From the NCBI RefSeq assembly GCF_021228295.1, contig NZ_JAJQPD010000001.1, forward strand, positions 496,001-560,000: 64,000 bases of DNA, in the 5' to 3' direction. The translations under genes and the position numbers were made by a program. Of this stretch, positions 17,275 to 25,085 are shown piece by piece; position 1 is the stretch's first letter; the number at the start of each line of letters is the position of its first letter. Origin of the DNA: Agromyces humatus (GTDB lineage Bacteria; Actinomycetota; Actinomycetes; Actinomycetales; Microbacteriaceae). A model generated the notes under the pieces. It ran no database searches, was not told where the DNA came from, and worked only from the letters and a program-made list of their open reading frames with translations.

Positions 17275-18803
17275 CGCCCCACCACGACCCGGTCTCCCTC
17301 GGCGATCTCGCCCGTGATCTCGACGAAGCCCTCGGCCGCCAGGCCGGTCTCGACCTCGACGAGCCTCGTCTCGCCGCCGTCGCCGTCGACGACCTCGACG
17401 CGGGACTCGCCGCCGGGCCCGGCGGTGAGCGCCGCGAGCGGCACCGCGAGCACCTCGCCGTCGGTCGCGCCGATCGAGATCTTCACCTTGACGTTCTGGC
17501 CGCGAAGGGCCTGCACCTGGGCGTCGGTCGGCGAGACGGGCGAAAGCACGACGTCGTGGCGCGGCCCCGTCTCGGCGGACTCGCCGCCCTCGGCCTTGCG
17601 CGGCTCGACCGAACCGATCGTCGCCGACAACTCGGAGCCGTCGGGCAGTTCGAGCATGGCCACGTCGCCGGCCTTCAACAGCGTCGCATCGCTCTCGGCA
17701 GCCGAGGCCTTGATCGTGAGCGTCGCACCCGAGACGAGCATCACCGCCGAATTCACGACCGTGCCGCGCTCGACCATCACCTCGTCGACGCGACGCGGCA
17801 GGTCTTCCAGGTAGAGCACCTCGCTCACGGGCAGGAATGCGAGGGTGCCGGTCTCGGCTTCCTCGAGCAGTTCGTAGGCCTCGCTCAGCTGCTGGCGCGC
17901 GACGTCGAGCGCCGACTGCTCGGCACTCGTGTCGGGGCTGGCGAGCGCCGCGTCGCGCTCGACCTTCGCGAGCCGCAGCGCGTCTTCGGCGGCCGCGACG
18001 GCGGCCGTGTCGCCCCCGGCCTTCGCCGCCGCGAGCTCGCGCTCGGCCGCACGCACGGCGTTGTCGAGCTGCACGCGCTCGACGGCCGACGGCCCGGCGC
18101 CGGCAGCCTGCAGCGCGCGCTCTGCGCCGGCGACACCGTCTTCGGCGGCCGTCACACCGCTGCGCGCTGAGCGCATCGCATCGGCGGTGCCGTCGGGCGA
18201 CTCGGGCAGCGGGTAGCCGACCTTGTCGTACAGCGCAGCGACGGCGTCGGCGGTCGCCGCGTCGAACACGTCGGAGCCGACGTCGCCCGGGTCGATGCCG
18301 ACTGCCGAGAGCGACTGCTTGAGCTGGCGTACGTCGGGCCCCTCGAGCCCGGCTCGCAGCGTGCGATAGGCGGGCAGCTCTCCGGGGAGGACGATCACCG
18401 GGCGGCCCGTGACCTCGAGGGCGACCGCGGCACCGCCGAGCGTCGTGCCGACCTCGGGTACCCGACCCGTCACCACCGCCGGACCCCCGAGGTCGCCCGT
18501 CTCGAGCTTGACCTCGACCGAGTCGGCGAACGCCGCGTCGCCGCGGATCGTCACGTCGTTCGAGAGCGCGCGGAGCTCGACCGGCACCGTGATCGGCCCC
18601 GCGTCGGGCGCCGAGGCTTCTGCCGCCGCCTGCCCCGGCGAGACGATGACGAAGCTGAGGCCGACGCCGGCCACGAGCGACGCGATCGCGACCGCGGCGA
18701 GCACCCAGAGCACGCGGTTGCCGTGCAGCACCCTGCGCCACCCGTGCACGGCCGGGTCGGCCCTGGGCGGCGCCTCCACCGCCGTCGGGTCGACCACGCT
18801 CAC
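17271..18803 (-). CDS. HlyD/MacA-like adaptor with peptidoglycan-binding-like domain
   Basis: A 510-residue membrane-anchored adaptor. One transmembrane helix (VLWVLAAVAIASLVAGVGLSF) is followed by a lipoyl-like beta region and a peptidoglycan-binding-like helical domain (LEGPDVRQLKQSLSAVGIDPG). Next comes an alanine/glutamate-rich coiled coil of about 100 residues (AERELAAAKAGGDTAAVAAA), then a beta-barrel and C-terminal domain (GQNVKVKISIG, EGDRVVVGR). It joins the ABC exporter to the cell wall side. The GTG start overlaps the stop of the lipoprotein gene, so all four genes should be one transcript. Confidence 0.85.
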   Translation of the reverse strand: MSVVDPTAVEAPPRADPAVHGWRRVLHGNRVLWVLAAVAIASLVAGVGLSFVIVSPGQAAAEASAPDAGPITVPVELRALSNDVTIRGDAAFADSVEVKLETGDLGGPAVVTGRVPEVGTTLGGAAVALEVTGRPVIVLPGELPAYRTLRAGLEGPDVRQLKQSLSAVGIDPGDVGSDVFDAATADAVAALYDKVGYPLPESPDGTADAMRSARSGVTAAEDGVAGAERALQAAGAGPSAVERVQLDNAVRAAERELAAAKAGGDTAAVAAAEDALRLAKVERDAALASPDTSAEQSALDVARQQLSEAYELLEEAETGTLAFLPVSEVLYLEDLPRRVDEVMVERGTVVNSAVMLVSGATLTIKASAAESDATLLKAGDVAMLELPDGSELSATIGSVEPRKAEGGESAETGPRHDVVLSPVSPTDAQVQALRGQNVKVKISIGATDGEVLAVPLAALTAGPGGESRVEVVDGDGGETRLVEVETGLAAEGFVEITGEIAEGDRVVVGR

Positions 18804-19774
18804 TCGCCCTTGTCGTAGGCCGCGAGCAGCGCGTCGAGCTCGGACTTGTGATCGACGATGAACTGATCTTCGAGGTCGAACTGGGCGGTGAACTCCACGT
18901 TGTCGTAGTCGAGTTCCTTCGCGCAGCGGAAGTCGGCGAGCGCGATGTCGATCTCTTGCTGCTTGAGCGCCTTCAGCTCGTCAGCGCTCGGCTCGGTGGG
19001 GTTCTCACCCTCCCAGAACGCATTCAGCTGCTCGATGATCGAGTTCTGCGCCTCGGCGCGCTCGGCGAAGTCGGGGTACTCGGCGTCGGCCATGCAGGCC
19101 GACCACTTCTCGTTCAGTTCGGCGACCTCGGGCTGCTTCGGGAGCTCCTCCCACAGTGAGGTCATCGCCGCGACGAGGTCGGCGAACTCGTCGTCCTCCC
19201 AGTAGTTCGTGTCGCCCTGCACCTCGTGCTGGGCGGCTCCCTGACACCCTGCCTCTTCCCAGTTGTACTCGTACGAGCCGTCTTCGTTCAGCTCTTCTTC
19301 ACTGGGGCCCGGGCCGTAGAGCGTGGCGTAGTACGCCTCTTGCTCGCTCGGGGAGAGTGACTCGAGGTAGGGCTGGTTCGGGTCGACGAACTCCTCGGCA
19401 TCCTCCTGCTGGGCCTCCATCTCTTCCGGCGTCTGCACCATGCCCCAGCCGTTGGACGCGACCCACTCCTCGGTCTGGCGCTCCTCCCAGTCGTCCTCGA
19501 ACGACATGTTCTGCGACTGGTCGACCGGCGTGTAGTCGAAGCCCTCGTCGGCCATGCAGGCCGCGACGATCTCTTCGACCTCCTTCGATTCGGCGACCGC
19601 GCGCTCTTCGTCCCACGTGCCGTTGACGGGCTCGAGGTACTTCGTGAGCGGGCTGTCTTCATAGGTGAGGCCGCCGTCGCTTGCACCGCCGGGGCCGCCG
19701 GAGCAGCCGGTGAGCAGTAGTGTCGCCGCCGCGACGGCGGCGGCGAGGGTCGAAGCGGTTCGGCGAGCGGTCAC
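18800..19774 (-). CDS. Acidic lipoprotein of unknown function
   Basis: A 324-residue exported lipoprotein. The signal peptide ends in lipobox LLLTGCSG; the mature part is very acidic and has paired cysteines (VAACMADEGFDY, WSACMADAEYPDF, ADFRCAKELDY). The repeated CMADxE unit suggests an internal duplication. The GTG at 19774 is set by AAGGAGAG just upstream. It is the first gene of the MacAB-like operon and may deliver or sense a ligand for that exporter. I do not recognise a named family. Confidence 0.75.
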   Translation of the reverse strand: MTARRTASTLAAAVAAATLLLTGCSGGPGGASDGGLTYEDSPLTKYLEPVNGTWDEERAVAESKEVEEIVAACMADEGFDYTPVDQSQNMSFEDDWEERQTEEWVASNGWGMVQTPEEMEAQQEDAEEFVDPNQPYLESLSPSEQEAYYATLYGPGPSEEELNEDGSYEYNWEEAGCQGAAQHEVQGDTNYWEDDEFADLVAAMTSLWEELPKQPEVAELNEKWSACMADAEYPDFAERAEAQNSIIEQLNAFWEGENPTEPSADELKALKQQEIDIALADFRCAKELDYDNVEFTAQFDLEDQFIVDHKSELDALLAAYDKGE

Positions 19775-19939
19775 GATCTCTCCTTCGGGTCGGAGCGCGC
19801 GAGAACTCGCGCGAACGCAGGGATGGCGGCGCGCGGGAAGGGCGGGCACCTCGGCCGAGCCTATCGATCGGCCGAGGCCGGGCGCATCAGTCGTGGGGAT
19901 GATTCGGAAACAATCAGGGATGTCCCTGACTGTGGCTGC

Positions 19940-20926
19940 TCATTCGCCGGGGTAGCGCAGGCCGATCTGTGAGCGGATCTCATCGAGCGTGCCCATGATC
20001 GCGACGCTCTCGGCGGTCGACAGGGCGTCGCCGCCGTCGAGCCGGCCCTCGGCGACGAGCCGTTCGAGGGCGGCCGCCTGGTAGTGCATGCCGCGCCCGT
20101 TCACGTCGGACGTGTACTCCTCGAGCACGACGCCATCGTTCGAGACGAGACGGAACGACGTCGCCGTGTACCAGACCGCATCGATCTCGATGCGGGCCTC
20201 GCTGCCGAGCACGGCGGCGGTGTTGGGGCCCTTCGTGTCGCTCGCCGAGATCGCCGAGGCCATGCGGTTGCCCTCGTACCCGAAGATCGTGGCGACCTGC
20301 GCATCGGCACCGGTGGCCTTGAACGTGGCCGAGGCCTGCACCGTCTTCGGCGCGCCGAACACGTCCCATGCGAACGACACCGGGTAGATGCCCAGGTCGA
20401 GCAGCGCGCCGCCGCCGAGCTCGAGCGCGTTGATGCGGTGGGCAGGGTCGTCGGACAGCTTCTGCGTGTGGTCGGCGATGACCGTGCGCACCTCGCCGAG
20501 CGCGCCCGAGTCGATGAGTTCGTGGATGCGCGCCATGTGCGGCAGGTACCTCGTCCACATGGCCTCGAGCGCCAGCAGCCCGCGTGCGGCGGCGAGGTCG
20601 GCGACCTGCCTCGCCTGTGCCTGGTTCAGCGCGATCGGCTTCTCGATGAGCACGTGCTTGCCCGCCTCGAGCGCGAGGGTCGCGTGGGCGGCATGGTGCG
20701 GATGCGGCGACGCGATGTAGATCACGTCGATGTCGGGGTTCGCGACGAGTGCTTCGTAGCTGCCGTAGGCATGCGGGATCTCGAACTCGGCGGCGAACGC
20801 ATCGGCGTTCGCCTGCGATCGCGAGCCGGCGGCCCGTACGTCGAAGCCGTTGCGCTTCAGGTCGGCGGTGAAGAGGCGGGCGATGCCGCCGGTCGCCAGG
20901 ATGCCCCAGCGCAGAGATTCGCTCAT
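19940..20926 (-). CDS. Gfo/Idh/MocA-family oxidoreductase
   Basis: A 328-residue NAD(P)-dependent sugar or polyol dehydrogenase. The N-terminal Rossmann domain starts RWGILATGGIARLFTADL, the characteristic EKPIAL motif lies near residue 95 (HVLIEKPIALNQAQ), and LEAMWTRYLPH belongs to the dihydrodiol-dehydrogenase-like branch. The C-terminal substrate domain is complete (GGALLDLGIYPVSFAWDVFG). The substrate is not determinable. It is a single gene, divergent from the SGNH hydrolase with an 80-bp shared promoter region. Confidence 0.88.
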   Translation of the reverse strand: MSESLRWGILATGGIARLFTADLKRNGFDVRAAGSRSQANADAFAAEFEIPHAYGSYEALVANPDIDVIYIASPHPHHAAHATLALEAGKHVLIEKPIALNQAQARQVADLAAARGLLALEAMWTRYLPHMARIHELIDSGALGEVRTVIADHTQKLSDDPAHRINALELGGGALLDLGIYPVSFAWDVFGAPKTVQASATFKATGADAQVATIFGYEGNRMASAISASDTKGPNTAAVLGSEARIEIDAVWYTATSFRLVSNDGVVLEEYTSDVNGRGMHYQAAALERLVAEGRLDGGDALSTAESVAIMGTLDEIRSQIGLRYPGE

Positions 20927-21006
20927 GCCGCACAGCCTATTGGCTGCCGGGTGTCCCCCGTTCGGGGATGCTGTGGATCACTCACGTTCGGGTCTAGCGT
21001 GGGCCC

Positions 21007-21801
21007 ATGACGACTGCATTCAGCAAGGGTCGCGCCATCGTCGTTGCGGCCATCATCGCATTGTTCGCAGTCCCCATCGGGGTTGCGGTCCCAGCGGTGG
21101 CCGCGCCCCCGCCCGCCGTCGCGGTCGCGAAATACGTCGCGCTCGGCGACTCGTATGCCGCAGGCCAGGGCACCGGCGTCTATGTCAACGCGTGTCTGCA
21201 GAGCCCGCTCGGGTACCCGGCGCTGCTCGACGCCGTCCCCCGTGTCAACCTGCTGCGCAACGCGTCGTGCACCGGAGCCGACTTCGAGGATCTCGACGCA
21301 CAGCTCGCGCAGATCAACCGCGGCACGACGCTCGTCACGCTGACGATGGGTGCGAACGGGGTGAACCTTCCGGGACTGCTCGCGGCGTGCGTCCCCGATC
21401 CGACCGCCACGCCGTGCCTCGCTGCGCTCGCCGCGGCCAACACGTACCTCTCGACCGAGCTCGGCCCCGAGACGGGCGCAGCGATCGCCGCGATCAGCAG
21501 CCGGTCGCCGAACGCCCGCATCGTCGTCACCGGGTACCCGCTCCCGCTGGCCCCGGGCGTCGCCGATGGGGTGAACCTCGGCGCTGCGACGCTGAACGCG
21601 GTCCTCAACGGCACGGTCGCGGCGGCGCAGGCGCAGGGTGCGAACGTGGTGTTCGCCGACGTCACCCTGGCGTTCCTCGGCCACGGCGCCTTCGGCCCCG
21701 ACCCGTGGCTCGGGCAGGACCCGGGCAACGTCGAGACATTCCTGCACCCGAACGCCGCCGGCTACCAGGCCTACGCAGCGGTGATCGAGGCGGTGCGATG
21801 A
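21007..21801 (+). CDS. Secreted SGNH/GDSL hydrolase
   Basis: A 264-residue exported esterase or lipase. It has a Sec signal peptide (AIVVAAIIALFAVPIGVAVPAVAA), then block I with the nucleophile (YVALGDSYAAGQG) and block V with the catalytic Asp/His region (ETFLHPNAAGYQAY). Paired cysteines (NACLQS/ASCTGA and AACVPD/TPCLAA) suit secretion. Block III, normally GxND, reads TMGANGVN here, so the oxyanion asparagine is kept but the following aspartate is not. A clear hairpin terminator follows at 21844. Confidence 0.86.
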   Translation: MTTAFSKGRAIVVAAIIALFAVPIGVAVPAVAAPPPAVAVAKYVALGDSYAAGQGTGVYVNACLQSPLGYPALLDAVPRVNLLRNASCTGADFEDLDAQLAQINRGTTLVTLTMGANGVNLPGLLAACVPDPTATPCLAALAAANTYLSTELGPETGAAIAAISSRSPNARIVVTGYPLPLAPGVADGVNLGAATLNAVLNGTVAAAQAQGANVVFADVTLAFLGHGAFGPDPWLGQDPGNVETFLHPNAAGYQAYAAVIEAVR

Positions 21802-21843
21802 CGCCCGTCCCCTGACTTACGCGCTTCTTCCTCGCGTGAGATG

Positions 21844-21872
21844 CGAACGGCCCGGTGATCCCGGGCCGTTCG
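21844..21872 (+). terminator. Hairpin terminator after the SGNH hydrolase
   Basis: A perfect 12-bp stem, CGAACGGCCCGG paired with CCGGGCCGTTCG across a 5-nt loop, 43 bp past the stop codon. The T-run is weak (GTTACG), as is common in this GC range. Confidence 0.75.
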
Positions 21873-21923
21873 TTACGTACGGGACGCTTGCCGTTCTGCA
21901 ACGGCGATGGCTCCCTTGGGTGC

Positions 21924-21991
21924 ACAGGACATCCGGCGATTGACAGGACACCCGTGTGCGTGCGCGTCCTGTCAATCGCCGGTTGTCCTGC
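21924..21991. repeat. Four-box palindrome (CAGGAC family), solo copy D
   Basis: Boxes ACAGGAC at 21924 and 21943 and their complements at 21966 and 21985 give the spacing 7-12-7-16-7-12-7. The two 12-bp spacers also match each other (11 of 12: ATCCGGCGATTG against AACCGGCGATTG), so this is the most perfect copy. It lies outside the integrated element, between the SGNH terminator and the old tRNA-Thr terminator. No DUF559 gene is adjacent. Confidence 0.9.
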
Positions 21992-22027
21992 AAAGCCGGA
22001 TCGGGGTGGTACCCCCGGGGATGACGA

Positions 22028-22055
22028 AAGCCCGGCCTTCGAAGAGGCCGGGCTT
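22028..22055 (-). terminator. Displaced terminator of tRNA-Thr
   Basis: A 10-bp stem, AAGCCCGGCC/GGCCGGGCTT, followed on the minus strand by TTTCGTC. It sits directly beyond the tRNA 3' fragment at 22061. Before the element inserted, this would have been the terminator of the tRNA-Thr gene now located 21.9 kb away. Confidence 0.7.
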
Positions 22056-22060
22056 GGTGC

Positions 22061-22095
22061 GAGCCGCCTGTGGGAATCGAACCCACGACCTTCTC
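22061..22095. repeat. Attachment site, left end of the integrated element
   Basis: A 35-bp sequence identical to 43946-43980 and equal to the 3' part of tRNA-Thr from the T arm to the acceptor end. It lacks the anticodon, D arm and 5' half, so it is a duplicated att site and not a tRNA gene. Confidence 0.92.
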
Positions 22096-22265
22096 TCGTG
22101 GAGTCGAATCTCGGCCGTCGTAGCGGCTGACGTCATGATCGAGACGTATGCCTCGAAGAATCTGGATCTGATCTGGGACTTCTCGCCGAGCGTGCTCGCG
22201 CTTCTGATGCCGAGCGTACCGGATGTCTCGGAGTGGATCGAGCCGATTCGTGTGGTCTGGAGTGA

Positions 22266-22283
22266 ATAAACGCCGAATAAACG
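22266..22283. repeat. Arm-type tandem repeat, left end
   Basis: ATAAACGCCGAATAAACG, an 11-bp unit (ATAAACGCCGA) repeated about 1.6 times. The same 18 bp occur in the same orientation at 43866-43883 next to the other att site, as expected of integrase/excisionase arm-binding sites. The rest of 22096-22381 shows no supported gene. Confidence 0.7.
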
Positions 22284-22381
22284 GCGGATGGGATTCGGGG
22301 GCCGCTCGCCGGTTCCGTGGGACCCCCGCACGCTGGTTCACACTCCAGAAATTTACGGATCCACGGCTCACACCACGTCGA

Positions 22382-22999
22382 TCAATCCCGGGCCCTGACC
22401 TCACCTTCGAACCACGACAAGAACCTGCGGAGTTCATCCGCAGCGAGGTCACTCCTACCACCCAGCCCCGCCCGGACATCCGCGGCCGCTCGCAAGGCCG
22501 CGTCTCGCCTGCCAGCGAGGAACAGAGCAACGGGCCATCGGTAGGCCGCCTGCTGATCCTTCACGGCAGCTCCTCCCAACGCCCGGCCAAGAGCGTCGAG
22601 ATCGCTCAGCACAGAAATGAACTCCATCCCGACGGTCTGCATCGCCTCCATGAGATCAGCTACGACCGTGTGGTCGGCCGCGCCTCCATGGAGGATCCAA
22701 TCTCGACGCAGTTCGCTCGGAACGAGATAGCGCAAGGGCTCCGCGAACGTAGGCGGAACGTAGCCGTGCGGCTTCTCACCGCGCCCCCGCGCCACCCACT
22801 CCTCGATTGCCTGATCCCGAACGCCCACAACCGGATTCACCAGCAGGACGCCAGCATCCCCGGCACGGGACGCCGTGTTGAGCCCGAGCCACCCGATCTC
22901 CGGGCCGTCGCCAAGCGTGAATACCAATCCCGCTCGCTTGCGGAGTCCCATCTCCGCCGCGGCGGAGATGAGCAACGTGATTCCAGTGTGCGCAGCCAT
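22382..22999 (-). CDS. Probable immunity protein for the orphan HINT toxin
   Basis: A 205-residue soluble protein with no signal peptide. The ATG follows the toxin stop directly (TAGATG), the usual toxin-immunity layout. The N-terminal half contains GLRKRAGLVFTLGDGPEIGW and VNPVVGVRDQAIEEWVA; the C-terminal half is helical and alanine-rich. I do not recognise a named family with certainty. Its role is inferred from position only: it should bind and block the nuclease-like toxin domain encoded just upstream. Confidence 0.6.
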   Translation of the reverse strand: MAAHTGITLLISAAAEMGLRKRAGLVFTLGDGPEIGWLGLNTASRAGDAGVLLVNPVVGVRDQAIEEWVARGRGEKPHGYVPPTFAEPLRYLVPSELRRDWILHGGAADHTVVADLMEAMQTVGMEFISVLSDLDALGRALGGAAVKDQQAAYRWPVALFLAGRRDAALRAAADVRAGLGGRSDLAADELRRFLSWFEGEVRARD

Positions 23000-24070
23000 C
23001 TACGGAATATGCACCGTCCAGACCGGCATCGGTCCATAAGTCATCCCGGGAGTGAAACCAGCAGCGGCAGCATTCCCTCCCCGAGGTTTGAAACCCTGCG
23101 ACTGAATCGAGGGAAACGCCTGAGATTGATTCTTGGTCAACCGCGCTGACGGTCCGGATTTCACTTCGACGAAACATCGATTTCCGCAAACGTCTTCGAC
23201 GAACAAGTCCGGCCGCGTACGGACACCGTTCGCCTCAACCGTGATCTCGCGCCCAAGAACCTTGCCCCCGGCCGCCTCAATGTCTGCCGCTACCTGATTC
23301 ACGCCAGCCTGCCCCTTCAGGACAGGCCCGGCGCCACCACAGTTGTGGACGAGGACGGCGTCCCCGGCGGCCGCGACGAAGTACGTGTGGGTGTCGGCGA
23401 CGGTGAGGTTGTGCACCGCCTGTTCACGGTGGTCATGCGCGACCGCGGTGACCTGCACCAGCGTGCCAGCCGACGTCGACAGCCAGTCCCCGGGGAGCAG
23501 GTCGCCCGCGTCGACCCAACGACCGATCGCTGGCACCCAGAACGGGTGCCCATCGGTCGCGACCACCGTGCCCGCGCCATCCCCGCCCTGCGCGGCGATG
23601 CTGATCGTGGTGAGGTCCTTCTCCCCGGCACCGGTGATCAACGCGGTCACCGGCTTCGACGCCGTCTGCCCGGTCTCGGGGTCGGTCGCGAGGACCTCAT
23701 CACCGAGCTCGACATCCTCGATCGGAACCGTGGACCCGTCCGCCAGAAGCACCGCGGTACCGGGCACGAAACTGTTCACCGCACACGACACCGCGTTCGC
23801 CCCGGCACGCACCGCCGGACTCGCCGTCGACGCCGCAACCTTCGCCGCCACCTGCGCAACCGCCCCACCAGCGGCGCCACCGGCCGCGCCGAACACGGCG
23901 CCCATCCCGGTATCCACAGCCAGGGCACCCCAACTGAACTGCTGCGTGCGGGTGACCTGCGTCCCCTGCTCGATCGATGGCGAAGCGGATGCACCAACAC
24001 CGGTACCCGGCGACAACACCGACCCGACCACCACGACAAGACCGAGCAGCACCCCGACGACGCGTCTCAC
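23000..24070 (-). CDS. Orphan HINT-toxin cassette, secreted, with nuclease-like C-terminus
   Basis: A 356-residue protein. Residues 1-32 resemble a signal peptide (VVGVLLGLVVVVGSVLSPG). Residues 33-95 match the pre-HINT segment of the large Rhs protein (VTRTQQFSWGALAVDTGMG). Residues 95-242 are a self-cleaving HINT domain (CAVNSFVPGTAVLLADG to VLVHNC). The last 114 residues are a separate toxin domain with RPDLFVEDVCGNRCFVEVKS, a D-x-ExK pattern of PD-(D/E)XK nucleases. GTG at 24070 shares GTGA with the preceding small ORF. It works either as its own secreted toxin or as a spare tip for the Rhs protein. Confidence 0.78.
   Translation of the reverse strand: MRRVVGVLLGLVVVVGSVLSPGTGVGASASPSIEQGTQVTRTQQFSWGALAVDTGMGAVFGAAGGAAGGAVAQVAAKVAASTASPAVRAGANAVSCAVNSFVPGTAVLLADGSTVPIEDVELGDEVLATDPETGQTASKPVTALITGAGEKDLTTISIAAQGGDGAGTVVATDGHPFWVPAIGRWVDAGDLLPGDWLSTSAGTLVQVTAVAHDHREQAVHNLTVADTHTYFVAAAGDAVLVHNCGGAGPVLKGQAGVNQVAADIEAAGGKVLGREITVEANGVRTRPDLFVEDVCGNRCFVEVKSGPSARLTKNQSQAFPSIQSQGFKPRGGNAAAAGFTPGMTYGPMPVWTVHIP
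23381..23891. repeat. Long direct repeat, copy 1 (HINT region)
   Basis: About 511 bp nearly identical to 25453-25963 (offset 2072 bp). Only a handful of substitutions are visible, for example ATCGCTGG/ATCTCTGG and ACATCCTCG/ACATTCTCG. It covers the HINT domain and part of the hydrophobic Ala/Gly segment before it. Toxin domains on either side of the repeat are unrelated. Confidence 0.93.
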
Positions 24071-24204
24071 GCCGGCACCGCCCCGCCCAGCAGGTCGTCG
24101 CCCGCAAGCCACAGCCCCGATGACATCAGGAGCATCAGTAGTTCGTCTCTCAGTTGCGTCCGAATCACGGTGAACATGCTCGAGTCCCGCATGCGAAAAC
24201 TCAT
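24067..24204 (-). CDS. Small coupled ORF, 45 residues
   Basis: It begins MSFRMRDSSMFTVIRTQLRD and ends in a hydrophobic stretch (ELLMLLMSSGLWLAGDDLLGG). It overlaps the stop of the gene before it (ATGA) and the start of the orphan toxin after it (GTGA), so it is probably translated. It may be a leader remnant left when the orphan cassette was joined to the locus. No known family. Confidence 0.4.
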   Translation of the reverse strand: MSFRMRDSSMFTVIRTQLRDELLMLLMSSGLWLAGDDLLGGAVPA

Positions 24205-24575
24205 GCTGAGTCTCCGGGGGCTGCCATGCGTCCTACCAGAACAATCCCCTGGATCCTGAACACCCACGGGTCGAGATCGGAATCAGCGCGCACCACGATT
24301 GAAATTCCGGAATCGAAGTGGAAAACCGGATCTACTAGGAGCTCGCCCTCAGCGGTAACGGACTGCAACGAGGTTCCGACCAACTTTTGCAGCACTTCAT
24401 CAAATGGGTCTGTCTCCCAATCGAACACAACGTCGGGGCCAACAAGATCCCACGGGCACGCGATCGACAGGAACCAACCTTCGCCGCTCAGCGACACGAC
24501 GGGGTCGTTCACATCGACCCGACCGATTCGCAGCGGGAGCGAGCGGGCTACGAGATCCTCAAGCGCATGCCTCAC
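24201..24575 (-). CDS. Probable immunity protein, DUF6188-like
   Basis: A 124-residue cytoplasmic beta-rich protein. Its pattern (GEGWFLSIACPWDLVGPDV, then ELLVDPVFHFDSGISIVV, then DPWVFRIQGIVLVG) resembles the DUF6188 family, small proteins often found near polymorphic toxins. GTG at 24575 has GGAG 8-9 bp before it; the frame extends to 24722 but without a better start. No toxin gene directly precedes it, so it may be an orphan immunity gene kept from an earlier toxin tip. The 177 bp upstream to 24753 hold no supported gene. Confidence 0.55.
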   Translation of the reverse strand: MRHALEDLVARSLPLRIGRVDVNDPVVSLSGEGWFLSIACPWDLVGPDVVFDWETDPFDEVLQKLVGTSLQSVTAEGELLVDPVFHFDSGISIVVRADSDLDPWVFRIQGIVLVGRMAAPGDSA

Positions 24576-24752
24576 GGTCCGAGCTCCACATGTGTCCGGA
24601 GCCGGATGTATTCCAAACGGTCGGCACGTGACAGCCCTGATAGAGGCTGCACCGGTCGGCCTGTGAAGGCGCTTATCGGCCCGCCATTTGCATTTGTGAT
24701 AGCCATCACGGCCATCGACCATGCCGAACGATCCGAATCGCTCCGCGTTGCC

Positions 24753-25085
24753 TCACCCGGACGATTCATTCGACCGTGGCTCGTCAAGAAACTGGCCGGT
24801 CGCGACACGACGGTTGCCCTCGAACAGTTCGACCACGGCAAGCTTCGCGAACGCCGGACCAGCCGCCTCGGGGAACATCACCCGGATCCTTACATCCATT
24901 TCCTCACCCAACGGGAGAAGCTCCAATCCGGCATCGCTCTCGACAACGCAAGATGTCTGGAACTCTCCGACCTCGATCTGTGATCGGACCCCCGACGCTG
25001 GTGCGATCTGTCGACCTCCTTCCTCAGGTGTGAGAAAGCGAATGCGGGCCCTACGCGACTCGGCGGGGACCTGCTCAGAAGGCAT
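24753..25085 (-). CDS. Probable immunity protein with EF-Tu-like barrel
   Basis: A 110-residue protein whose ATG overlaps the end of the Rhs gene by 11 bp, the typical place for the cognate immunity gene. Sequence features (ARIRFLTPEEGGRQIAPASG, DVRIRVMFPE, ELFEGNRRVATGQFL) resemble the C-terminal beta-barrel domain of elongation factor Tu (…FRLREGxRTVGxGxV). The resemblance is by eye and not a computed match. It should protect the producer from the Rhs C-terminal toxin. Confidence 0.6.
   Translation of the reverse strand: MPSEQVPAESRRARIRFLTPEEGGRQIAPASGVRSQIEVGEFQTSCVVESDAGLELLPLGEEMDVRIRVMFPEAAGPAFAKLAVVELFEGNRRVATGQFLDEPRSNESSG

Noticed and set aside
22061..22095. Second tRNA-Thr gene
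   Set aside because: Only the 3' 35 nt are present, without D arm or anticodon; it is a duplicated att site.
22135..22269. 44-residue ORF (MIETYASKNLDLIWDFSPSV...) inside the left end of the element
   Set aside because: Protein-like composition but no ribosome site, no homology I recognise, and it lies in the att/arm-site region; too weak to list as a gene.
24236..24252. CAATCCCCTGG, part match to the palindrome A arm
   Set aside because: Short single match inside a coding region without an inverted partner.
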